DNA of 64,000 nucleotides. It comes from Apostichopus japonicus (Eukaryota > Echinodermata > Holothuroidea > Aspidochirotida > Stichopodidae). Every line of letters starts with the position of its first letter. The first letter of the stretch is position 1. Below are positions 37,211-48,300 of this stretch, in pieces. The notes beneath the pieces are model-generated. The model did not search any database, was not told where the DNA came from, and saw nothing but the letters and a program-made list of their open reading frames with translations. Where the stretch lies: positions 13,295,764 to 13,359,763 of the forward strand of contig NC_092583.1 in NCBI RefSeq assembly GCF_037975245.1, written 5' to 3'. The position numbers were made by a program, and so were the translations under genes.

Positions 37211-37954
37211 TGGTTATTATTAAATTGTTATTATTCAGCCATCAGTATTCCCTGCCCTTAAATATGCCAGATAGTAAATAAAAATGGTCACTTATGCTCA
37301 GATTTTAACAAGCACTATATTGTCGCTCTCAAAAGAGTTTTGCTTTACTGAGGCAATTAACCTCTAGGAAAGTATACCTCTGCAAACTCTTTGCAATTTT
37401 TAGCATGCTCATATTTTTGGCCAATACTGATGACACTTAAGTATTAACTATCAGGTTTGGTGAAGATATTAAATTGTTATGAAGAGCTTTTATTAATTTT
37501 ATGATATTTATTCTGTAATACTACGTAGAAAAATTATTAGATATATTTTCTCCTCAGTCTGTGGGAAAACACTCTCCTTTGCAACAAACCATGATATTTA
37601 GAAACATTCACCTTTATATGACAAGATATTTATTACTTTTAGGAACTTGTTCACACAATACTGTCAAAGTAAGATCAAAGCTGGAGTGACTCCCCAATTT
37701 CAAACTTGCATCAGGGTCCCTGCTGTGGCAAATTCAAGTTATGGTTTAAAGTGAGCATTAAAAACTGGCCATTATTACCACCAATTTTCAAACTGGCTAA
37801 GTTATTCTTTCTCGCCTACTCTCCTGCCCATTCAATTCTACCTTTTACCTTTTCAGTGGAAGGAAACTGAATGAATATAAAACAGAAAACCAAGAAAAGT
37901 AAAATACATCTTTGGTAATTACTATTTGCTGCTCCGTCTGTTTTTGTTGTTGCT

Positions 37955-38140
37955 GGCATTATGCCACAGTAACTATGTTTTACAGATGTAGAAACCTGGG
38001 CAGTTATGTATGTGAGTATATGTATATGACTGCATGGTTTTTTTTTTTTTTTTTGGCATTATGCCACAGTGACTATTTTTTACACATATAGAAACCTGTG
38101 CAGTTATGTATATAAGTATATATGTTTATGTCTGCATGGA
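37955..38140 (+). repeat. 100-bp period local duplication
   Basis: GGCATTATGCCACAGT at 37955 recurs at 38055. Both are followed by AGAAACCTG(G/T)GCAGTTATGTAT and a TATATG-rich stretch, for about 85 bp of similarity. A T tract separates them. Confidence 0.8.
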
Positions 38141-41082
38141 ATCAATGGGACCGGTTGAAAGTTTTGAAGTGACTTGATGGGAGTGGGCGGGAGCTGATTT
38201 TGCCATGTCATTGTAGCATATTAAACTTGACGACAACCAAAATACTATCATTTGACATATGGTAAGATATATAAGTCTGATATGAAAATGAATTATATAT
38301 TCAATATATAATTAGTTGAATTAGGTTATGAAGTACATATTCCTTCAAATTAGTTTCTCTTTTAGATAAATGATTCTGCAGTTCAGAAAGTACAAAGACC
38401 TATATTTGCTGAATAAATAGGTCTTAACAGGTACAGTAGAATAAAGGGCAGTTGCCCTCCATTCAAATTGTGTGTACTTCTAATCATATAGTTTTATTTG
38501 TATTTCTAGCACCATATACTACTGTACTGAGGTACCAAAAGTCGAAGGTGTGAATTTTGCATAACTTGAGGGTAGCTACACAACCTTCCCAAACAACGAA
38601 GTGTTACTTTCAAATAGTCCTCCAAAAACTGGAAAAAAAAAAAAAAAAGTTAAACATTTGACACTTCAATGATTTCACCCAACCAACAGTTCTCTTGTTA
38701 TGTTCATTGCATATGGACCCATAAAGCATTACTGAAATTATTGAAAGTCAAAATCCTAAGACATGAGATCTCAAAATAACCGATGTGTAAATGCAACTTG
38801 AGGCACCCAGGAAGTGTCTTTTCTGACGCTCTAGGAGTAATTTTTGGCAAAAAAAAAAATTATGGTACGCTCCGTGCCAACCGATGTTAGCGCTCTGCTA
38901 AGATAGTATCAAGTAGTGTGTTACACCAACATGACCTACTTATTCCCCACCCCCCCCCATGGTAAACATTTATACGAACGCCCTTGCTTGGACCTGATAA
39001 GGGGCCCCTTTGGGCCAGGAGCCAAGGCCCCCAGGCTCATAGTTACGCCACTGCTCTTAGCATAATGTTATCAGCAAACAGGAAATGCACATTGAGTCAC
39101 ATCAGGGCAAATTTTTAAGGATTTTTCTGGTTGTCCCTTGGAAAAAGAACCACCTAGTATATGTGCACTGAGGGAGATATATGTAAGATTGGTGAATAGT
39201 AAACTGGTCTGCTTTGCGCCAGTAAAACTACCCATTGGGTGGATCATAGGCCTACCACTATTTTGGCTTTCTTTCAGTGTCTGGAGCGATGGAGGGTGAT
39301 ACCAATTTACCATTTTAACTATTTCGGGTATTTTAGTAACGATGCTAAATTTGCTCCAAACATCACGCCAACCATTGCAGCTGTCGTGCACGTCTACCTC
39401 TTGCAATATTCCATATTGATGACAAATTGATCCAAACAGTCAAACCTAAAAACAGTTCATTTTGTTGAAACTGATGATCTCCAGTAGATACTAACATATT
39501 TCAATAATGTATGATTTTCTAGAAATTCACAGCTGTGTTTATGCTGTTTGGAGGGATATTTCTAGTCAATTATGATTAGATTAAATTTACATAAATAATT
39601 AGAGTCTGTACTTGTTTCTGTCACTTGTTTACCATGAATTTATGTATGTATGCATCCATATGTTGTCCCTTAATTATTGATGTGTCCTGATCAAGTTTTG
39701 AATTGGACAAAGTTAAGCACAAAAGGATGAGTAATAAATTTTGGAGAATAATTCCCAGTAAAAACCATGCATATTGAAATCTGTTCTGATTTCTTTGATT
39801 TTAGCCAAAAGATCAAGGCCATTCCAGAAACCTATCCGTTGGGTTCCTACTAATAAAGCAATAGGTGAGGTTTTATTGCTACTGTTAAGGTTAAGCAGAG
39901 GGCCAGTGGGGCCATGCCCCCCCCCCATCCATTTCACATCGTGCGTCAGTTGAAGGTAAATGGTTGCTTACAATTACCCGTATATAAATTTGAAGACTTG
40001 ATAATTTTGAAATGTAAGGAGCTCACCCAGGCATTGTTTTAATTAGACAATAGAGATTCTTTGTTAAGCATTAATGTACAGTTAATAGACATCTAGATGT
40101 CTCATTAAACTGATATAGTGCTTTAAAGGCTGCTGCAAATTGCTTGGGGAAATTTGAAAATGGTATGACCATTTTGTTAATCCCTGGATTTTTAGGGGAG
40201 AGATATAATAAATTATTATGAGTTTTTTTTATTACATAACAATATATTGCCATTCTTTGATGCTTTAATGTACATGCCAATGGAGAGAAGTTAAAATATA
40301 ACCTTTCACACATGGTATTTGCAGTGCCATTATACAATATCTTACTAATTATCCAAACAATAATAAACCCCAAAAAGGAGCAAAACAGTTAAACAGACAA
40401 AAAGTGTAAATATCAGGATTTATTAAGACCATGTCACTTTAATGTATTTTGTCCAGTTTTATAGCAGTCATCTGCAAGGAACAAAAACACCTCACAAAAC
40501 TTCACTTTGTTATAAATGGCCCACATATTTGCCCTTTTAAGCCAATTTCATTTTGTCTCTCCCCCCTTTTTTTTTGCTTTGTTTTTCAGTTTGCTTTCAG
40601 ACAAACACAGTGCTTTTCAGCTTGAACGGGTTTATGGCCTTCACCGAAACGATACCCTGACAATACCATCCATAGTTGTGTAAGCAATCACCTTTCAGAT
40701 CTATTTGTCCTTGTTTGACCTGCTTGACCTTGCTGTACTATAATACTGAATGAAATAACTAATTAGAGAAAAGGTAGGTGCTAAGTTTAAAGATAGGGAG
40801 TGAAATAAAAACTCTTAGTTCTTAATTCTTTAAATAGAATTTGTTTTTGTGGAAATATTAAACTTTTCTGCTTGCAACAGTTGATAAGGTGAATTGGAAT
40901 TGTTGTAGGGAAAAGTTTATTAACTCAAATGAATCTTCATATGTTTGCTCTAGGGATTGTCCAGTGACATATAACTACAGCTGGTTTTATAATTCAGGGT
41001 GCATGATGGGTAATGTGAGATAGATATCAGCCAGTTGGGACAGTTTCCTAATGCTAATACCTCTCTAAACTGTACTCCAATA
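38141..41082. other. Intergenic region, with a degenerate transposon end near 39050
   Basis: No gene is recognised. GGCTCATAGTTACGCCACTG ending at 39054 resembles the 3' end of hAT-type MITEs (GCCACTG terminus), but no matching left end was found. The minus-strand ORF at 39071-39406 has no recognisable domain. Confidence 0.4.
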
Positions 41083-41367
41083 TCATGCTCTAAAAGCACT
41101 GGTATTGACAGTACAAACAGTTCCTAACCTTGATCTGATAGGAAAAGGATATTCATAATGCTCGTACTGACAATACGAGTGCTCTGAAGCGGGACATGAC
41201 TGTGCAGTATAGAAAACATTGTCCCAATTAACTGGGTGAAGATATACAGTATCATCACCAGTGTAGTATGCTCTGAAAATCATTCTGTGTTCTCTTGGGT
41301 TTGTTCGTGCATCTTCAGCCTCCTTAACATTGAAGAAGACGAGGGGCATCTGGTACCACGATGGCAA
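41083..41367 (-). CDS. Unidentified ORF or exon with a relative at 51.9 kb
   Basis: A 94-codon minus-strand ORF containing RAYYTGDDTVYLHPVNWDNV, CPASEHSYCQYEHYEYP and RSRLGTVCTVNTS. A related translation, [19 protein letters not shown] then [14 protein letters not shown], is readable on the plus strand at about 51926-52036. Between the two, the frame and the YCQY, YEY, RSRLG and VCTVNTS motifs are kept despite base changes, which suggests past selection on a protein. A possible acceptor (TGGTACCAG) precedes the ATGCCCC. It could be an exon of an unrecognised gene, a pseudo-exon or a mobile-element coding fragment. Confidence 0.3.
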   Translation of the reverse strand: MPSWYQMPLVFFNVKEAEDARTNPREHRMIFRAYYTGDDTVYLHPVNWDNVFYTAQSCPASEHSYCQYEHYEYPFPIRSRLGTVCTVNTSAFRA

Positions 41368-41394
41368 AAAAACTTTGCAGTGTTAATTAACACT

Positions 41395-41500
41395 TGCATG
41401 CTCAGGATCAAACCCAGGCGATCTCCCTTTTGGGGAGGATCCAGACTCCGAAAGCGGGATCACGATTGTAGTGCTAAGGCTCAACTGATCCAAATTCCCC
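41395..41500 (-). repeat. Possible tRNA-like SINE fragment
   Basis: On the minus strand CTGGGTTTGATCCTGAG (around 41400-41415) resembles a B box. No A box is convincing, so the call is weak. Confidence 0.25.
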
Positions 41501-41947
41501 AGTTTACTTGTCGCCGATCATTACTGTTCGCATCAACACAGGGAATGGCGAGGGTCTAAAGGCAGGAATCATGTAGAAGGCTGCTACTAGAATTAGTTAA
41601 CTGGTTTTTGCTAACATTCACATGTCAGGGACCTTTACCTTGGTGGTTCAAGGTTGATCCACCACCTGTTCCCAAATATGGACATGCCCTGGGTCAGCGT
41701 GTTAACAACTTCAAGGGCAAAACAAGATACTTCAACCCCATGCACTATATTTGACCGGTATATCTCCTCTTTCACAAAAAGTATGGCTCATGTCGACTGG
41801 GAGGGAGCATTGATGGGGTAACCAGGACGAAAACCGGTCATGAAATGAAACTTCCGTAATATTGTATATGTACAAGAATTGTTCATTCAATCTTCAAGAA
41901 TAGTATTAAAAAAAATGTGGTCAAACTGTCTAGGTAGGCAAATCACA

Positions 41948-42226
41948 AGTATTGTGAGTTGTTGGAAAAAAACACATTTCCTGCTACTCTGGTCTGAAAA
42001 CCGCTGACTGTATAGTAGTTAGCTGTTAGCAAATCCCATGTATTTGTCATATCAGACACACCTCAAAGCCAAGCTTCAGTGATCATTCTGTTAAGAGCTT
42101 ATGTCAATGGCATGGTTGCCAAACAGGTATCCCAAAACTTTTTTAAAAGTATTGTGAGTTGTTGGCAAAAAACACATTTCCTGCTACTCTGGTCTGAAAA
42201 CCGCTGACTGTATAGTAGTTAGCTGT
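41948..42226 (+). repeat. Direct repeat of 79 bp, 200 bp apart
   Basis: 41948-42026 and 42148-42226 are nearly identical; both contain AGTATTGTGAGTTGTTGG, CACATTTCCTGCTACTCTGG and CGCTGACTGTATAGTAG. The conservation points to a recent duplication. Confidence 0.85.
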
Positions 42227-43306
42227 ATTGATCATACATAAACATAAATTCACACTCTAGTGATAGAAATGTAGCAAAACATATATGTGCTGTAAGTGCA
42301 TTTATGGCATTAATTTGTGTGTGGCAAGGACTTAAAACATTGAGCTGTTCAGCTGGAGTTTGTGATGGGTGCACTTGAAGCCCCCCCTCCCGCAGCCTCC
42401 ACCCAAACTTGACGAGATCCACATTTTCATGTGTAAAGAATGGTCTTTCTTGCTCAATTGTAGGGTACAATAACACTTATATCAACGTCACAAAACAAGT
42501 TGATATAATTGTAAAATATAGCACAGTTTTTGTGTCATTATACAAATATAGATCCCTCCAAGATGGTGTGGCATGGTAATGCACCATCCCATAGTTATTG
42601 CAACGTACAGGCCTGGAACAATGCAGAACAGCAATTAATTTGATTTCTTAGACTTTGTTTGACCACATGGGGAAAGGGTTAAAATAACTTTATTAAGAAG
42701 ATTGACATATCAGGGCAAATTTTGGGATCAAAATGTAAACTGTTTGGAAATATCTAGGAATAGAAAATATTGATTTTTTTAAAATAGCTTCCAAGCAGAG
42801 TGACATGAAACACACAGGGTGTGTTATTAAAACACAACTGTTAACTATGTGGCTACATGGTAAAGTCATGTACAAGGATCTGCTTAATTCATAATTGCAT
42901 AATTTCTCAAATGGTCTAACCGATAAATCCCACCTCCATCCCCTTACAATATCACCCTACCCCCCCCCCTCCCCCTACCCACATTCCTATCCTCAACTGA
43001 TAGACATAGACCTACATGTTTGAAGGGAGAAAACTTGTTAACAGAAGCTGGTTTAGCTTTACAAAAAAAAAGAAGGCAAGCAATGGTTGCTGCATCAACA
43101 ATGAAGATGCACTGTATATATACTGAGGGCCAAGGCTATTAAGTTTATGTGTTAACGCTTATGTTCATGTCTTAAGAGGTATAAGAAAACCTAAATGTAA
43201 TTTCTTCATCATTCATATCTTCATCCCCTTTGATGCTGTAGAGTACATGGGTTAAAATTGGAAGGTCCTTGAGCTTCTAGTAATTTAGACTATAATGTAG
43301 ATATAG
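42227..43306. other. Intergenic, nothing recognised
   Basis: AT-rich sequence with C tracts near 42385 and 42960. No ORF, repeat family or RNA gene that I can support. Confidence 0.4.
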
Positions 43307-43468
43307 TCCCCTCCCAACCTTCCTCCCCTCACCCACTTCCTCCCCTCCCCCTTCCTCCCCTTCACCTCCCTTCCTCCCCTCACCCCCTTTCCCCCTTACT
43401 TTCCTCACCCCCTTCTTTTCCTCCCCTTCCTCCCCTTTCCTCTCCTCACACCCTTTCTTCCTCTTTTG
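43307..43468 (+). repeat. Polypyrimidine tract (CCCCTCCC / CTTCCTCCCC), about 160 bp
   Basis: Almost pure C/T on the plus strand, with loose repetition of CTTCCTCCCCT and CACCCCCTTTC. Such a long homopurine/homopyrimidine mirror-rich tract can adopt triplex (H-DNA) structure. Confidence 0.85.
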
Positions 43469-43571
43469 TAGAACTGTGCATGTCTTTTGATTGCTTTAAG
43501 TTTAAAAACTAAATTGAAGATTATCATACATGTGATTTAAATATTTCATTTATAAAGCATTGACTTCTTTC

Positions 43572-43757
43572 CAGGGCCGGTGTAGCTAGACTGATATCTT
43601 TATTGGGGCCAATTCTTTTCTAGGGAGAAAGCCTTGACCAATTTTCTATAAAAAAAACACCTCTTTTCTGACAATTTTGGGAGGGCCTGACCGAAATTGT
43701 TCTTTGTGGGGTTGGGTAGGCCTATGCCTCGTCACCCCCATCCCCTGGCCGCCACTG
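43572..43757. mobile_element. Short hAT-type MITE (186 bp), CAGGGCCGG...GGCCGCCACTG
   Basis: Starts CAGGGCCGGTG and ends GGCCGCCACTG, imperfect inverted ends typical of hAT MITEs. Flanks CTTCTTTC (43564-43571) and CTTTTTTC (43758-43765) match at 7 of 8 bases, consistent with an aged 8-bp target duplication. Confidence 0.6.
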
Positions 43758-44712
43758 CTTTTTTCACTTTGATAACTAACTAATCATAGTGAGTATTTGG
43801 AATTTGTCTGCTAAACAGCTTCAAATAGGATTATGTATAGCCACAGAGACTAAATATGTTGCTCTGTGGTATATCTTGTGTGCATGTTTCAAACCATTTA
43901 TCCTCCACTCTTTTCTATGATTAAGAAAGTGAGAAAGAGACTACAGTTCACAGTACATATAAGATACAAATCTACAACAACGACGACCACAAATATCCAT
44001 CAGCAACTTTTATTTAAAAAACTAAATATTTGCAGACACAAACCTAGAGGTTGTACTATTGACAAAATAATAATAATATTGACAAAACAAACAATGGCAG
44101 TGAGTTTATAGATATTCATGGAAAAGCAAAACCACTTTATATCTTCTACAGAGGTTAAATCTAGGTAGAACACTTCAATTTTTTTTAATAAATGAAATGA
44201 CTTGAAGTCTCTGATTACGAATGAAATTCCAACTGGGCTCCACAGATATCACAATAGGCAAAATTGCAAGGTTTCTGAGCACTCGGTTGAGTGAACACGA
44301 AGTGTTTCAGTACACGTTTTTCAGGCAAGGAATATTTGTTTCCAAAATTCAAGACTATATACAGGCAAAAACTTATGGTTTGTTGAAGGATTACAAAAGA
44401 GAAGTTAATGTGACCTTCTCTGGATAGAAATTCCTTTGTGTGAGTGCTTCAACTTTTATGGAACACTGAACACTTTCAGCTATCGTTGATTAACTATTTT
44501 GCTGTATCATCAACCTGATCATCCACGGTCGTACCTTAGTACTACACATTTTCTGTCAGACTAGCAAACGAGAAGCAAACAATAGCACTTTTTCGTGGTC
44601 GTTCTATGTTTATCAAATGCTTTGATTCGTTCGTTCAATATTTAGGACGCAACTTAATTTTGTTATCATAGTCGTGCGGATGCTGCAGCCACAAAGTGGC
44701 ATCAAGAGGAAA

Positions 44713-44879
44713 ATGAAGTGGCTAGTATTAGCAGCCTTGTTTGTTGCCCAAGTAGCGGGACAATACAGCTCTTATTATAATTATTATAGTTATAATTATG
44801 AATATTCTTCTTACTACTCAGCAGGTAAGACTTGTTTATTTTTGTATTCAATTTCTTAGCTGATTTTCTGTCAAGTAAC

Positions 44880-44915
<36 letters not shown>

Positions 44916-44916
44916 A

Positions 44917-44994
<78 letters not shown>

Positions 44995-45258
44995 GAAAAC
45001 ATAATGAGTTGGAAAATCCAGAACAGTGAAAAAACTTCCAGCCTCCACCAAGATTAGAACCCTGGCCTCCCGCTTTATATGCGGACACCCTTACCACTAG
45101 GCTATGGACGCTGATTGTATGTCGAGAGGTTCGAAACCGGTAAGAAAGGTCGTATTTCCACTGTAGGCTTTAGTCACCTGTATCGAACAATACTTGTTCT
45201 GTTTTGGTGACATATTTTCCTTACTCTAGCAATCAAACATGATGCTAACCAACTCGAA

Positions 45259-45321
<63 letters not shown>

Positions 45322-48300
45322 TGACACTGAGTAGCTGTTAGTACATCACAAAATATCGTGCAATTTATATTTATTTTTATTAGAAAAGTTAATGAATAAA
45401 AATAAAACAAAACTTCAAAGTATTGTACCGCTGAGCAACTGGACAATTATTAAAGCTATGTATGGATGTGGGAGTTAAATGATGATATTTTTCTTCAATC
45501 CACAAGCTCTGTCATTCTTTAAGGACAATCAGTCTTCCTGCTTATTTTACAATTGATTTATGAATGAATACATATTGACAACTATTGTTCTGATACTTGT
45601 GAGCACACGTCTCTGTGGTTGCCATAGCGATGGTTCAAAATTTAGCTGAAGAAGAGACTGTAATGATGATCAGAAGTGATTAAATACTGAATGTAGCAGG
45701 TAGTGAGCGATGGTAACTGCTTGGACGGTTTAATCACGATACATGCAGTGTCAGGCATGGTCTCCAAGCCCTGCAGTTTTATAATACAGTCAGTTTTGTA
45801 GATGCCTTTTATAAAGGAACTGATTATTTATATGTATAGAGAGGTTTCAGTACCCATATAGAGACTTAGAAAGTCGACCCCTTAATGAGACTACAATGAC
45901 TAGCTACAATTAGATTATCCTCCTGCTCGTATTATGGACTCCTCTCTAGTTATGAGACTGCAATGACTATGTGCAATTTGAGTATCCTCCTGCTTGTAAT
46001 GGACTCACTGTCTAGTTATGAGACTGCAATGACTAGGTGCAATTAGAGTATCCTCCTGCTGGTAATGGACTCACTGTCTAGTTAGGAGACTGCAATGACT
46101 AGCTACAATTAGATTATCCTCCTGCTCGTAATGGAATTGCTCTCTAGTTATGAAACTTGTAATGGACTCACTCTCTATTTATGAGACTGCAATGACTAGC
46201 TGCAATTAGAGTATCTTCCTGCTCGTAATGGACTCACTCTCTAGTTATGAGACACTTTCTAGAAGTATTTAACACATACCTTCATCCCTCAATATAGTCT
46301 GGTCCTAGCTCTCATTTTGGAGAACAGATAATAACTTAAAAAATATTGTTCAATTTGTGAGGTATCAAGAAGTAAATTTTTCTGTATTGAAAGTAAGTGG
46401 TTTGGAGCTATGTTATTAATAATCGGCAAATATTTCAGAAGAAATATAAATCTGTTAGGTGGGGTATGTGATATCGTGGTCTCCAGTGAGGAATAGGTCA
46501 AGGTAACACAAAGATAGTAATCACTTCCAAATGCAAGACCAAAATTGTACCTCACCGCCCCCCCCCCCAAAAAAAACCCTGCACACATCACTTTAAACAT
46601 CCAATGATGTCATGCTTTCATTAGTTTCCTTATTAGTACGTTTCTCAGTAGTCAGGAAATAATTTATCTGGCATCGCATACTATTACTAGCCAGTTGTGG
46701 GAATTCATGAAAGCTTAATTGGTAAAGTAAAGGCTTCGTAATTGACGCACCCCCGTAATTGACGCACCTTCAATTATAACTAGCAACGATACAGCAGGCC
46801 ACCTAAACTTTTTGCAGTCAAGCATAATTACATATTCATGAGTTTGAATCCATTTCAGCTATTTGCTGACCAAATTGTGGTATCTATTAAGCTTTTACCA
46901 CCCTCCCCCCAGTTCTACACATATTTTGGACATTTGGAAATCTTACTCCCAAAAAATTACCAAAATTATTTCAATATGATACAACTACTCTCTGGGACCT
47001 GACCTGTCTGAGCTAAGAGGTTCAGAGCATAGCAAACAGCATCCAAAGTCAATGGATGTATACTTAGGCCTACTCTACAGTTAGCTTATCGACGAATGTG
47101 TCAATTTAGGGGTATGAAAGAACTTGACACAGCAGACATTTTGTGTTCAAATTCTTCTCAATTGTACGTTGCGTAGGCACAGAACAATAAATATTTTGAG
47201 ATCATTACATTTGTGAGGAACTACACATATGAACAAGAGCCCAAGGGCACTGTGGTTCCTTGCTTGGGGTATATGACAATACACATAATATTATCAAGCA
47301 AGATTGGGCTCAAATAGTCCAAGTAATTGTGGTCCTACATGCTCCCATAAAGTAACCAACACTATAGCCAACACTTTTGTGATCACAAAATGTGATCGGA
47401 TTTTGGATCAAAAGGCACTTTTGAGATCTAAATATGGCGTCGAAAATGTAAGAAATATAAGAGACCTACAAGCGTGTCAACAGATATGATAACATTGGTG
47501 ACCTCAGATGACATGACCTTTAAGTTTCAAATGTTCCACCACCCCATTCACAACTTGCCCCAAAATATCAACCATGTCACACCTTGGCATTGAGATTTAA
47601 TTGCATTAAATTTCAAGAAATTAACTTTGAACTTGTATACATTACTTCACACAAACGTCACCCGGAGGTCAACCAATTGACATTTTTGATCCGTGAGACC
47701 TAAATAGAGCATGACTGTAAAAATTCAAACATTTTTTCTTTGCCCATTTTCTCCCCCCAAAATACTACTTTTTTAACATTAGCTGACCTTTGGTGACGTT
47801 GGACCACATGACCGTTAAGTTTGAAAATATTTCCCTATACCATTTGCAACTACTCGAAAAATATCAACCTTGTCACAACTTGGAACTGGGAGTTATTGCA
47901 TTAAATGTCTGAAAATTAACTTTGACCTCATATAACTTCGCACACGAAGGTCACATGGGGGGTCAACCCATTGACATTTATGATCAGAAGGTACCTTTAA
48001 CATCTGAAAATAGCATCGAAACTGTAAAAATCCACAAAACACGAAAAGGTCACCAGAGGTCAAAATGAGGTCAAGGGTCACCCAGATGCGGGTCGACAAT
48101 TGGATTACATTGAAGCAACCCCCAACTCTAACGGACAATTTGTTCTCAAGTTATCGCAAAAATACTAGTTTTTTATCATTAATTGACCTTTGGTGACCTC
48201 GGATCACATGACCCTTAAGTTTGAAAATATTCCCCTATACCATTTGCAACTTGTCTCAAAATATCAACTGTGTAACACCTTGGCACTAGGAGTCTGAAAT

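Noticed and set aside
44221-44427. 68-codon ORF just upstream of the LDLa signal-peptide exon
   Set aside because: No recognised motif, no good splice site joining it to exon 1, and AT-rich codon content similar to the flanks.
44879-45097. Minus-strand ORF rich in Tyr-Ile
   Set aside because: Translation of the (AT)n microsatellite and adjoining SINE.
45040-45115. Functional tRNA gene on the minus strand
   Set aside because: tRNA-like with both boxes, but embedded in a longer repeat body and with imperfect stems. Called a SINE.
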